From assembly GCA_900114885.1 (NCBI GenBank), contig FOUN01000010.1, forward strand, positions 1-64,000: a stretch of 64,000 nucleotides of DNA, in the 5' to 3' direction. Below, piece by piece: positions 51,248 to 60,042 of this stretch. The position numbers and the translations under genes were made by a program. The notes beneath the pieces were generated by a model, which was not told the origin of the DNA, did no database searches, and saw only the letters and a list, made by a program, of their open reading frames with translations. Position 1 is the stretch's first letter, and each line of letters starts with the position of its first letter. This DNA is from Psychrobacillus psychrodurans. GTDB lineage: Bacteria; Bacillota; Bacilli; Bacillales_A; Planococcaceae.

Positions 51248-51361
51248 AATTCACGCCATTGGGCCAGCAGTTGGGATTTAGGCAAAAAGCTTAGTAAACT
51301 GTGGTGCCATAAACGAAAAAAATCATCTCCTGTTCAATCTGTTCTGCAGTAATGATAACAA
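51248..51361 (-). pseudogene. duplicated 5' fragment of the glycosylase-like gene
   Basis: Repeats about 115 bp of the intact gene (51068-51187), covering its start region and first 27 codons. The reading is FRLWHHSLLSFLPKSQLLAQ, with the start codon changed (TTG to TTT) and the upstream site weakened (GGAGATG). After the WRE codons it runs into unrelated sequence. It is not expected to be expressed. Confidence 0.8.
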
Positions 51362-51427
51362 ATTTCAAATACCAAGTACTAAAACAATTAAGACTAGCGC
51401 CCAAGCTTTATGAGAACCTAATACCTT

Positions 51428-52336
51428 TTACTGTCCAGGGACAACCTCTGGAAAAGACTCCTTTAGGAATTTTAGGAAATATTGCATCATCGGACTAAAA
51501 TGCTGATTTTTTCGGTAGATTAAATAGATATATCGCTCGTTTACATAGTTAGGTAATGGTTGGGAAAAGAATCGACCTTCTTTTATTTCTTTTTCTACGC
51601 TTAACTTCGGAAGGATAGCGACACCAATGTTGAGCTCTACTGCTTCTTTAATCGTTTGAATTGAACCGATTTCCATGATGATATTGAGTCGGATGCCGTT
51701 TTCGAGCATCCACTTTTCTGCTAATGTGTGACTTACTGCCTGCTTTTCATGCAAGATGAAAGCGTACTGGGATAACTCAAATGGCTTTATATTCTTTTTA
51801 ATTCGCAACGGATGATCTTTATGCATGATGAGAACAAGTTCATCTTCCATAATCGGGATGATTGTTAACTCGGGATCGTATAGCTTTCCATAAGCAATGA
51901 CGCCGAGGTCCAATTTATAGTTTTTAACCTCTTCTAAAATAGTAGGTGCTTTATGTACGACTAACGAAATATACATACGATTATGCTCTTTTTGAAATTG
52001 TGCTAAATACGGCGGCAAAATATAAGATGCTGTCGTTTGACTGGCGCCAAGCTGTAATTTACCGCGATTATTATTTTTATAGTCATTCATTACTTGTTCA
52101 GCCTGTTCAGAAAGCTGGATTATTTGATGAGCATAATGATAAAATGCTTCCCCGGCATCGGTTAGAATCCAACGTTTCAACTGAGGCTGTTCAAATAACT
52201 CCACACCTAACTTCTCCTGCAACCCTTTTAAATGGAAAGTTACAGTCGGTTGTTTTATTTTTAATAACTCCGCAACAGTACTTAGCTTTCCCGTTTGCAC
52301 TGTTAAGACGAATACGTTTAACTGTTGTAAATTCAT
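51428..52336 (-). CDS. LysR-family regulator of the ABC importer
   Basis: About 302 residues. The N-terminal helix-turn-helix (NLQQLNVFVLTVQTGKLSTVAELLKIKQPTVTFHLKGL in part) is followed by an effector domain. It is divergent from the ABC operon. A T-N11-A palindrome lies 30 bp upstream of its start, so it should control both itself and the transporter. ATG 52336 follows AGGTGG. Confidence 0.88.
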   Translation of the reverse strand: MNLQQLNVFVLTVQTGKLSTVAELLKIKQPTVTFHLKGLQEKLGVELFEQPQLKRWILTDAGEAFYHYAHQIIQLSEQAEQVMNDYKNNNRGKLQLGASQTTASYILPPYLAQFQKEHNRMYISLVVHKAPTILEEVKNYKLDLGVIAYGKLYDPELTIIPIMEDELVLIMHKDHPLRIKKNIKPFELSQYAFILHEKQAVSHTLAEKWMLENGIRLNIIMEIGSIQTIKEAVELNIGVAILPKLSVEKEIKEGRFFSQPLPNYVNERYIYLIYRKNQHFSPMMQYFLKFLKESFPEVVPGQ

Positions 52337-52365
52337 CACCAAGCCACCTACTTTCTTTGTTTAAT

Positions 52366-52380
52366 ATAGATAAAATCTAT
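52366..52380. promoter_or_regulatory. LysR-type binding box (ABC operon side)
   Basis: ATAGAT-AAA-ATCTAT, a perfect palindrome holding T-N11-A, in the 157-bp gap between the LysR and binding-protein genes. Confidence 0.65.
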
Positions 52381-52493
52381 GACTATATCAATATAATTCA
52401 GTATTATTTAATAAATCATTTACATTCCCTACATATTCTATTAATCGCCTTCCGTTACTCTAAGGATAACAAAAATTGAAAAGAGGTAGAGGA

Positions 52494-53570
52494 ATGAAAA
52501 AACATTATTGGTTATTATCTGGATTAGCAGCGTTAATGTTAGCAGGATGTTCGTCAGATGAAGAGAGTAAAACTGCTGAAGAAGCAAGTGCAGAAGCTCC
52601 GGAGTCAACAGAAGTCATGGAAGAAGGTCAAACAAAACAAACAGAACCACTTGTAGTGTATTTAAATGACTTTGATGAATTAATCGAGCCTTTATTTGAA
52701 GAAGCATCTGGCTACGATATTGAACTAGTTAGTGGTAATGGTGCAGAAGTACAATCACGCATTGAGGCAGAAAAATCTAATCCAAATTGGGATGTTGTGT
52801 GGATAGATGGTCAAGGCTCTTTTGCCAGATGGGAAGAGGATGGTATTTTACTAGAAGATATATCCTTAGAAAATGAAATAAACTTAAATGAATTTGGGGA
52901 ATCACTTGTACCGTCATCGAAAGCATATTACCCAACAGGCGCACATGCAGCAAGTGTCATCGTCTACAATACCAACGAAATATCCGCTGAGGATGCTCCT
53001 AAAACATGGGAGGACTTAACAAACTCTAAGTACAAAGGCGTTGTAGGTATGGCAGATCCTGCAGTAGCAGCACCTGCATATCCATTCGTCGCTTGGTTTT
53101 TTGAAGATTTAGGAATGGATGGCGGGAAGGAATTCTTCACAAAGTTATTTGATAATGGTACAAAAGTATATCCAAAAAATCCGAACGTTGTTGAGGCATT
53201 ATTAAGTGGAGATTTAAAAATAGCAGCGCTTCAAGAATCTAATGCTTACAAAATGAAACAAGACGGAGAGCCAATTGAAATCGTATGGCCTAAAGAGGGA
53301 GCACCAGCTTCTGTACGTTATGCAGCTATTAGTAAAGAGACTGACCAAGAAGAAGTGGCGAAAGCATTTATTTCCTTCTTATTAGAAAAAGAAACACAAG
53401 AAGAAATGATTTCAGCTGGTACAGAAGGTTACTTTACATCGCCAGTGAAAGAAGTAGCAAGCCCAGAGAATCGTCATCAGGATGCACCATTATTTATTGC
53501 TGATCCAGCTAATGCGGCCAAAAATGAAGCAGAAATAAAAGAATGGTTCGCTGACCAATCTGTTCAATAA
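52494..53570 (+). CDS. ABC transporter substrate-binding lipoprotein (Fe3+/phosphonate type)
   Basis: 358 residues. The signal peptide ends in LMLAGC (lipidated Cys). A long acidic linker (EEASAEAPESTEVMEEGQ) follows, then a type 2 binding fold of the AfuA/FbpA/PhnS group (LVVYLNDFDELIEPLFEEASG, WDVVWIDGQGSFARWEEDGI). The group covers ferric iron, 2-aminoethylphosphonate and similar ligands. The Tyr residues that mark iron binders are not obvious, so iron is not certain. First gene of a four-gene operon. ATG 52494 follows AAGAGGTAGAGG. Confidence 0.85.
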   Translation: MKKHYWLLSGLAALMLAGCSSDEESKTAEEASAEAPESTEVMEEGQTKQTEPLVVYLNDFDELIEPLFEEASGYDIELVSGNGAEVQSRIEAEKSNPNWDVVWIDGQGSFARWEEDGILLEDISLENEINLNEFGESLVPSSKAYYPTGAHAASVIVYNTNEISAEDAPKTWEDLTNSKYKGVVGMADPAVAAPAYPFVAWFFEDLGMDGGKEFFTKLFDNGTKVYPKNPNVVEALLSGDLKIAALQESNAYKMKQDGEPIEIVWPKEGAPASVRYAAISKETDQEEVAKAFISFLLEKETQEEMISAGTEGYFTSPVKEVASPENRHQDAPLFIADPANAAKNEAEIKEWFADQSVQ

Positions 53571-53603
53571 AGCTTATGGAAATCTTAAATAAAGAAGGTA
53601 CAA

Positions 53604-55370
53604 TTGCATATGCGTAATTTCTTTCAAAATAAGCACACTGCTCCAGCCATGCTGGGGTGGGGTGTTGTCCTTATATTATTCATCTTAATTTTACTTCCAC
53701 TTTTAGCAGTACTTATCCAAATATTTTTACCTGGTATTTTTTTCGGGAAGCTCGACTTTGCGGGATTCGGGTTAGTATTTGAGATTTTCGAAAGGAAACT
53801 GTGGAGTAAATCACTGACGAATTCTCTTATGTTAGCGACAGGCACCGCTGTTTTAGGTACTATACTCGGTACAGCATTAGCAATAATGCGTACATCGAGA
53901 GCATTTAAAACGAAATTTGCGCTTGATTTTACTGCGTGGGCATTATTGATATTACCATCTTTTATCATGGCGCAGGGTTGGGTTTTGTTTTCAAGTGGTA
54001 AAGGTATCGCAGCTAACGTATTTGGAATGGAGTGGGTAACCGATTTAGTGTTTCAACCAATAGGTCTCATATTCATAATGACTCTTTGTAAATTTCCATT
54101 TGCTTATTTAGCTGTAACGGCTGCACTAGAATGGAATGTTTCACAATATAATGAGGCGGCACGTCTAAATGGGGCTTCTGGCTGGCATGCGTTACGAACA
54201 GTGCAAATCCCATTAATGATTCCAGCATTATTATCTGGTGCTGCACTTATATTCATGGATACTATAGGAGACTTTGGTTTGCCAGCTTCTCTTGCTGCTG
54301 TCTATAGTTTTCCAACACTTTCTTATTCCATTTATACATCCTTATACACTGCACCGATTCGCTTTGATATGGCAGGGATTTTATCATTCTACTTAGTGGC
54401 AATCATTGTTGTAGTTATGCTATTTCAATTATTTATTCTTCGAAAAGGTGATTTTTCATTCATCACAGGACGTGCAATTCGAAAAGAGCCGTTACAAACA
54501 AAAAATAGCTGGATCTATGATGTTATTAATAGTCTTTTTTTAGTAGTCGCACTTGGTATTCCAATTGGCAGTAGCTTACTGGTTTCGTTTATGGATAAGC
54601 TTGGAGATGGTGTTTCGCTAAGTAATTTTACGTGGCGACATTATACGGAGCTACTTAACATAGATTCTACGATTTTTGTAGGACTGAAAAACTCCATAGT
54701 TATTGCGGCTTTTGCAGGTATGATTGGTCTTGTTGTTGGCGTATGTATTGGGTATGTATTAATATTTACCGATTTCAAATACCGCGCAATGATCGACTCA
54801 CTTTCGGTTATATCACTTGCTGTACCTGGAGTAGTACTAGGAATTGGCTATATTTTCATTTGGAATCAACCATTTTTAGAAAGCATCCATCTGCATTTAT
54901 ATGGGACACCCGCCATATTAGTTCTAGCTAGCATAGCAGGGGCTATTCCAATTGCAGCTCGACTTATGATTAGTTCCATGACGAAAATCCCTTCCAGTTT
55001 ATTGGCTTTTGCTTCAGTTCAAGGAGCATCATTATATTATCGGATTCGAACAATACTGTTGCCATTGATGCGTGCTTCCTTGCTCACGGCAGGCTTAACA
55101 GCATTCGGCACGAGTATTTTTGATTTGGCAATTACATCCATTTTATATCCGCCGAATTTTGTTACATTACCAGTAGCGATCAATAAGGCATTTGAAGATT
55201 TAAATTATGGATTTGCAACAGCTGCAACCATTACGAGTGGCACACTTATCATTGTTATTATGATGGCATTTAAATGGTTCGTTGAAAAAGGGTTTAGCCT
55301 TATGTTACGAGCAATAAAAAAGGAGAAAAAACATGTCATTACAGATTCAAAATGTATCAAAGAAATTTAA
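53604..55370 (+). CDS. ABC transporter permease, fused double domain
   Basis: 588 residues, about twelve membrane helices, two permease domains in one chain. Each half has an EAA-type loop: EAARLNGASGWHALRTVQIPLM in the first half and FASVQGASLYYRIRTILLPLM in the second. This is the FbpB/PhnV-like architecture. TTG 53604 and ATG 53610 are both possible; GAAGG is better spaced for TTG. The last 38 nt overlap the ATPase gene. Confidence 0.9.
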   Translation: MHMRNFFQNKHTAPAMLGWGVVLILFILILLPLLAVLIQIFLPGIFFGKLDFAGFGLVFEIFERKLWSKSLTNSLMLATGTAVLGTILGTALAIMRTSRAFKTKFALDFTAWALLILPSFIMAQGWVLFSSGKGIAANVFGMEWVTDLVFQPIGLIFIMTLCKFPFAYLAVTAALEWNVSQYNEAARLNGASGWHALRTVQIPLMIPALLSGAALIFMDTIGDFGLPASLAAVYSFPTLSYSIYTSLYTAPIRFDMAGILSFYLVAIIVVVMLFQLFILRKGDFSFITGRAIRKEPLQTKNSWIYDVINSLFLVVALGIPIGSSLLVSFMDKLGDGVSLSNFTWRHYTELLNIDSTIFVGLKNSIVIAAFAGMIGLVVGVCIGYVLIFTDFKYRAMIDSLSVISLAVPGVVLGIGYIFIWNQPFLESIHLHLYGTPAILVLASIAGAIPIAARLMISSMTKIPSSLLAFASVQGASLYYRIRTILLPLMRASLLTAGLTAFGTSIFDLAITSILYPPNFVTLPVAINKAFEDLNYGFATAATITSGTLIIVIMMAFKWFVEKGFSLMLRAIKKEKKHVITDSKCIKEI

Positions 55371-56421
55371 TCAATTTCATGCGGTCGACAAGGTCAGTTT
55401 TGCTGTCCAACCAGGAGAAATCGTCAGTATCTTAGGCCCATCTGGATGCGGTAAGTCTACTCTTTTACAAATTGTCGCGGGATTACAATCATTAGACGAA
55501 GGGGAAATCACCCTAAACGGTGAGGTTATTTCATCGTCACATTTCACATTACCCCCTGAAAAACGCGGTATTAATATGGTTTTTCAGGATTACGCATTAT
55601 GGCCTCATATGACTGTTCGTCAAAATATTTTTTATGGCTCAAAGGTTCGAAGGGTGAGCAAGCAGGAGCAATCGGAGAACCAAAAATTTTTATTTAATCT
55701 ACTTCAATTAAACGGATTGGAACATCGCTATCCTAGCGAACTTTCTGGTGGTCAGCAGCAGCGTGTAGCAATTGCACGTGCATTATCAACAAAGCCTGAG
55801 TTGTTACTACTTGATGAACCACTGTCTAATTTAGATATGCAGCTACGTTTTGAAATGCGGAATGAATTATCTTATTTATTGCGAAAGCTTGGTACTACAG
55901 CTCTACACGTCACACATGATCCAGTAGAAGCGTATGCTTTGGCGGACCGTATTTTAATGCTACGGGATGGTAAAATCGAACAATTTGGTACGCCTATGGA
56001 AGTGAGGCAAGCCCCAGCATCTTTATGGGTAGCTGGCTTGCTCGGGATGAATAACCGTCTGCAAGCAGTAGCTATAAATAGCAATACAGTAAGAATAGGT
56101 GCATCCATCCTGCATGGGATCGGCACACTTACGGTGAATGAGGATGTCATTGTAGTGATGGATTCAGAAGCGTTGAAATTAGAAGAACAACAAATAGATT
56201 CACAACAGAATACTTTAAATGGACGTGTGACACATTCTATTTTTGAAGGACATCGATGGCGTATTATGCTGGAAACAGCAGGAGGCCGTTTAACTGTACT
56301 CCATGATGTGTCAGTAGAAGTTGACAGGGATGTAATGGTGTCCTTCGATCCGAGCGATACATTTTTATATAAACAACCAGAACAGGCAGCTACTCCTTTT
56401 CTAGTAAATTCAGGAAAGTAG
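55333..56421 (+). CDS. ABC transporter ATPase (PotA/FbpC type)
   Basis: 362 residues. Walker A is GPSGCGKSTLL, the Q loop reads MVFQDYALWPHM, the signature LSGGQQQRVAIARAL and Walker B LLLLDEPLSNLD; the switch His is in LHVTHDPVEA. The C-terminal 110 residues form a TOBE-like domain as in iron, phosphonate and polyamine importers. AAGGAG precedes the ATG. The start overlaps the permease by 38 nt, so expression is coupled. Confidence 0.92.
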   Translation: MSLQIQNVSKKFNQFHAVDKVSFAVQPGEIVSILGPSGCGKSTLLQIVAGLQSLDEGEITLNGEVISSSHFTLPPEKRGINMVFQDYALWPHMTVRQNIFYGSKVRRVSKQEQSENQKFLFNLLQLNGLEHRYPSELSGGQQQRVAIARALSTKPELLLLDEPLSNLDMQLRFEMRNELSYLLRKLGTTALHVTHDPVEAYALADRILMLRDGKIEQFGTPMEVRQAPASLWVAGLLGMNNRLQAVAINSNTVRIGASILHGIGTLTVNEDVIVVMDSEALKLEEQQIDSQQNTLNGRVTHSIFEGHRWRIMLETAGGRLTVLHDVSVEVDRDVMVSFDPSDTFLYKQPEQAATPFLVNSGK

Positions 56422-56433
56422 GTGGATGTTTTG

Positions 56434-57048
56434 GTGCGTATTTTGGCTATTTCGGATATTCACGGACACGTCGATGCACTTCATGTATTACTGAAGTACG
56501 CAAATTACCAATCTGATCAAGATGAATTGTTTTTAGTAGGAGATTATATAGATAAAGGTCCAAATAGTGAGGAAACATTAAAGGCAGTGGAGCATTTAGT
56601 CCAAGAGGGGGCCAATGCCATTATGGGAAATCATGAGAAATGTGCACTCGATGATATCGCTATTGGAAAGACTGCATGGATAAAATGGAAAACCTTTTTA
56701 CAAAGTCTTCCACTTTATATTGAGAGGAAGCCATTTTTATTCGTCCATGCTGGCATTCGTACGGGAATACCCCTCCATGAACAAAAAATTACGGATTTGC
56801 TCACGATACGAGAACCTTTTTTCAATCAGCCAATTCAAGAAGACGTAACAGTCGTTTTTGGACATACGCCAACTAACCGACTAGGTGTAAACGTTGGCTC
56901 CCTGTGGAAGCAACAAAAGAAAATCGGAATTGACACTGGTGCGGGTCAACAACAATATCTTAGCTTAATCGACTTAACCAATAGCTTACAATACCGTATA
57001 CTCCTAGCAAATCAGTTAGATAGCCAAGTAGAGATTTTATCATTTTAG
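56434..57048 (+). CDS. calcineurin-like metallophosphatase (PrpE/PP1-like)
   Basis: About 204 residues. It has the two-metal motifs DIHGH, GDYIDKGPNS, GNHEK and a later FVHAG and GHTPT, in the usual order of the phosphoprotein phosphatase group. The site AGGTGG favours GTG 56434 (or TTG 56431) over GTG 56422. It follows the ATPase directly and is probably the last gene of the ABC operon, so the imported compound may be a phosphate ester (inference). No terminator follows closely. Confidence 0.85.
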   Translation: MRILAISDIHGHVDALHVLLKYANYQSDQDELFLVGDYIDKGPNSEETLKAVEHLVQEGANAIMGNHEKCALDDIAIGKTAWIKWKTFLQSLPLYIERKPFLFVHAGIRTGIPLHEQKITDLLTIREPFFNQPIQEDVTVVFGHTPTNRLGVNVGSLWKQQKKIGIDTGAGQQQYLSLIDLTNSLQYRILLANQLDSQVEILSF

Positions 57049-57221
57049 CTTGACACTGCTAGATAATTTTAGGTAACAGGTTCCAATACAATTTATACTA
57101 GTGTTCAAGTGGAGAAGCTTCAAAAATATAAACGCTTCTAAGTACCTGATACCCCGTTCACACAAAATTCGCGCCGTTGCAAACACGGACTACCTGTGCT
57201 TAGAATTTTTCATAAGAAACC

Positions 57222-57260
57222 AAAAGGTCTTCAGAATGTGATTATTCCGAAGGCCTTTTG
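57222..57260 (+). terminator. terminator of the ABC operon
   Basis: AAAAGGTCTTCAGAAT/ATTCCGAAGGCCTTTT hairpin. The remaining 57049-57438 holds no gene. Confidence 0.75.
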
Positions 57261-57438
57261 TCGTCAACTCGAAAAGTGAATGCAGTTAACATACCTGCAG
57301 TAAGTGCGTTCATTTAATACACTTCTTTGAATTTAAAGAAGGATTTATATAATAAAATATAGAATTGTAAAGTAGTTATATACACAAAGTATAAAAACTT
57401 TTGAGTGATAGCTAATTTATACGGAGAAGAGTGGTTCT

Positions 57439-57954
57439 ATGGAAAATCATCAATTGAGTAAAATGTATGATTACCATGTGTGGGCAAATCAACTAGTGAT
57501 TCAGCACATGAAGAAGCTTCCAGAGAAAGTTTATAACGAGAATGTTAAAAGTGTATTCTCATCGATTTCAGAAGTTTTAATTCACCTTTATGGTGCAGAT
57601 ATTATCTGGCTGGAGACCATGAAGGAAAGTAGCTTCCAAAATACGGTTGAGATAGTTAAGCGCCGAAAATCGGAAGTAGCAGGAGCTTCGATAGATGAAC
57701 TCGAAAAGTTCTATGCTGAGCTATCGGAAGAATTTTATAACTTTCTTGCGAATGAAGAGAATCTCGAACGAATTATCATCACGGAGCATCCCAAATATGG
57801 TCGATGTGAATTTGTACTTAATGATCTCCTAACTCATGTTGTAAATCATGGAACCTATCATCGCGGAAATATAACGGCGATGCTCCACCAACAAGGGGAG
57901 CAGGGTGTACCAACAGATTATGTATATTATATCTTCGCATCCCAAATGTCATAA
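57439..57954 (+). CDS. DinB family protein
   Basis: 171 residues, a four-helix bundle of the DinB/YfiT type. The putative metal His residues are in LIHLYGADIIW (helix 2) and HVVNHGTYHRGN (helix 4). The motif WANQLVIQHM lies near the N-terminus. Members include thiol transferases such as BstA-like proteins, but most are uncharacterised. Single gene with its own terminator. Confidence 0.85.
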   Translation: MENHQLSKMYDYHVWANQLVIQHMKKLPEKVYNENVKSVFSSISEVLIHLYGADIIWLETMKESSFQNTVEIVKRRKSEVAGASIDELEKFYAELSEEFYNFLANEENLERIIITEHPKYGRCEFVLNDLLTHVVNHGTYHRGNITAMLHQQGEQGVPTDYVYYIFASQMS

Positions 57955-57957
57955 CAA

Positions 57958-57987
57958 TTAAAACACCGTTCGAAAACCGTGTTTTAA
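57958..57987. terminator. DinB gene terminator hairpin
   Basis: TTAAAACAC/GTGTTTTAA stem; the tail is short on the plus strand. Confidence 0.55.
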
Positions 57988-58106
57988 CGATATCTTTATT
58001 TTCAATGAAAATATTTAATACCTGAGTCAATTTCAAATTACTTGTTTCATTTAAAAATACGAGTGTTTACTTAATATCGCAATATATTATTCGTTTTTTT
58101 AATGCA

Positions 58107-58312
58107 ATCCCGTTGATTGGAGTGGCGGCGACTCCAGCGGGAACAGCGCGAGCTGAAAGCCCCGCAGGAAAGACATTGGGCGAACTTTGTTTGACCAATG
58201 TCTTTGCGACGAGTAACCGCAGGAGCATATGTTTTCGTAGTGACGAGGAGATTGAAGCCGTGCCCGCGGAAAGCGTCCGCCTAGAGTGGAAATCAGCGTT
58301 GTTCGGATTTAA
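58107..58312. repeat. GC-rich Bacillaceae intergenic repeat, long copy
   Basis: ATCCCGTTGATTGGAGTGGCGGCGACTCCAGCGGGAACAGC at the left and GCCCGCGGAAAGCGTCCGCCTAGAG at the right, with an inner AAGACATTGG/CCAATGTCTT stem. This type of sequence is scattered in Bacillaceae genomes. G+C is far above the surroundings. An open frame through it (58113-58352) is accidental. Confidence 0.82.
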
Positions 58313-58375
58313 TTATATAATATTCTTTATGAAATTGATTCATGTGAAGTAGATTTTTAAAAGGAGCTGTAGAGG

Positions 58376-59050
58376 TTGGTAGATTATAAAATTAAAACCT
58401 ATGAAGAAGCTATACAAGTAATTGATGAGCTCGGGTTGCTACCTCTTGCGTCCTTAGTGCCTGGTTATCCCTCGTTGAATAGCATAACTTTAGAAGAAAA
58501 CTGGCACTCGGATACAGAATTTGATCCTTGGATATGGAGGACTAAATTTTCGTCTGACGGTATTGCAGGTTACGGGAAATTTATTAAGAAGAAATCAATA
58601 CTAGTATCTCCTAAACTTCTCCCATATCTAAAAATAATTTTGGGATCTGATGAATCGGTTGAAGACCGTTATTTAAGTGGAAATGTATCACGGGAAGCAT
58701 ATAGTTTATATAAGATTATTGTTCAAGAAGAAGGAATAGATACGAGAGCATTAAGGTCACAAGCGGGACTAAAGGAAAAAGAGAAAAAGAAGCTATTTGA
58801 AAACGCATTATTAGATTTACAGGGAACAATGGATATTGTAATCTCAGGTATACAAGAAAAAAAGAATGTAGATGGAGAAACGAATGGTTGGAGTAGTACC
58901 GCCTTTGAAACATATGATTCTTGGACAAGCAGAAATAAAATAGCGAGTATTGATATAAATAGAGAAGAAGCCAAGAAGTATCTATTGGCTCACTTTTCAA
59001 ATGTTTGTAGTAATGAATCCTTAAACAAATTCGAGAAAATTTTTAGATAG
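58376..59050 (+). CDS. hypothetical protein, AlkZ-related
   Basis: 224 residues from TTG 58376 with AAGGAG 9 nt upstream. The text YEEAIQVIDELGLLPLASLVPGYPSL, FDPWIWRTKFSSDGIAGYGKF and TRALRSQAGLKEKEKK (a winged-helix-like part) is of a Bacillales family that I recall being named AlkZ-related, but I cannot confirm a link to the DNA glycosylase AlkZ. No catalytic motif is clear. It stands between two repeat elements. Confidence 0.65.
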   Translation: MVDYKIKTYEEAIQVIDELGLLPLASLVPGYPSLNSITLEENWHSDTEFDPWIWRTKFSSDGIAGYGKFIKKKSILVSPKLLPYLKIILGSDESVEDRYLSGNVSREAYSLYKIIVQEEGIDTRALRSQAGLKEKEKKKLFENALLDLQGTMDIVISGIQEKKNVDGETNGWSSTAFETYDSWTSRNKIASIDINREEAKKYLLAHFSNVCSNESLNKFEKIFR

Positions 59051-59052
59051 AC

Positions 59053-59345
59053 TGTCCTTGTGTAAGAAGAGGCTGGGACAGATGTAGAAATTTTATTGGA
59101 TAAGGAAAAAAACTTTACTAAATAATGGATATTTAATAAAATTGTTTGGAATGGAGGGGTGACTCCTACGGGAATAGCGTGACGCCTGAGACTACAGGCT
59201 CAGGCCACGCCCGTGGAAAGCGTCCCTGGAATGGAAATCAATTTTGTGCACAGCAAAAAAACAGCATTTTTCTCACAGAGAAAAATGCTGTTTTGGGGTT
59301 CTGACCCAGCCTCTTGAACTTTCGCATTTGTTTGCTGCACAGGGG
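59053..59345. repeat. nested composite repeat
   Basis: The outer ends TGTCCTTGTGTAAGAA and GAACTTTCGCATTTGTTTGC-TGCACAGGGG match those of the element at 47198. Inside are AGAGGCTGGGACAGA (59068) and TCTGACCCAGCCTCT (59300), another common Firmicutes repeat. Innermost, 59146-59243 is a short GC-rich Bacillaceae repeat (GACTCCTACGGG...CCCGTGGAAAGCGTCC). It looks like stepwise insertion. Confidence 0.7.
59256..59296 (-). terminator. terminator of the minus-strand catabolic operon
   Basis: Stem AAAACAGCATTTTTCTC/GAGAAAAATGCTGTTTT; the T run on the minus strand follows. It lies inside the nested repeat, so the repeat provides the operon end. Confidence 0.85.
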
Positions 59346-59349
59346 AAAA

Positions 59350-60030
59350 TTATTCTATAAAAGCGACAGCTCGAACAGGGGAGGCTGTTGCATTTTTTAG
59401 TTTGAGTGGTAGAGCCATGAAAGTGAAGTGTTCATTTAGAGGGAGCTGATGAAGATTCACTAAGTTTTCTACTATATAAACAGGGACACTTAATAACTTT
59501 AAATGTACTTCGCGCATCATATTGTCGTGAATATCGATATTGGCCAAATCTAATCCCACACATTTTACTTGTTTTTCTAGGAGCCAGTCACCAGCACAAG
59601 GTGCAAAGGCATGCTCCTCATAAAACGAGCCTTCTCCCCAAGCCAGCTTACGAGTGCGAGTTAGGACAATATCATTAGGTTGAACTGTAATACCTTGACG
59701 TTTTTCAGCTTCCTCCAACATTTCACGTGTTACAGCTTGAAAAGGATCTTTATAATCGGATACGTCTAGTAGTAAAGCTTTTCCATAAGCTTGAGAAAGA
59801 TCCATTTCAGAAGTAGATTCACCATTACTCATAAAATGTAATGGTGCATCAATATGCGTACCACTATGATCGGACATTTTTAGCATGCGAGATTCAAAAC
59901 CTTCACATGGAGCCACGTAGCGATGTCGGGAATTTTCAAATGTTGATTCCTCTGCAATAGCGATAGGTGGATGTGATGTGTATGAGCGAAGTCCATCGTA
60001 AATTTCTAAAGATAAATCAATAAGTTTCAT
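59350..60030 (-). CDS. cyclase family protein (kynurenine formamidase-like)
   Basis: 226 residues. The metal motif HSGTHIDAPLHF (about 52-63) defines the cyclase/KynB superfamily, metal-dependent hydrolases that act on amides or cyclic esters. A second conserved part is KCVGLDLANID. It is the last gene of the minus-strand operon, 12 nt after the dehydrogenase gene. There are no tryptophan-degradation genes near, so true kynurenine formamidase activity is unlikely. Confidence 0.85.
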   Translation of the reverse strand: MKLIDLSLEIYDGLRSYTSHPPIAIAEESTFENSRHRYVAPCEGFESRMLKMSDHSGTHIDAPLHFMSNGESTSEMDLSQAYGKALLLDVSDYKDPFQAVTREMLEEAEKRQGITVQPNDIVLTRTRKLAWGEGSFYEEHAFAPCAGDWLLEKQVKCVGLDLANIDIHDNMMREVHLKLLSVPVYIVENLVNLHQLPLNEHFTFMALPLKLKNATASPVRAVAFIE

Positions 60031-60042
60031 GTAAATTCCTCC

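Noticed and set aside
58113-58352. 79-residue plus-strand frame
   Set aside because: It lies entirely in the GC-rich intergenic repeat and has no family match or sound start site.
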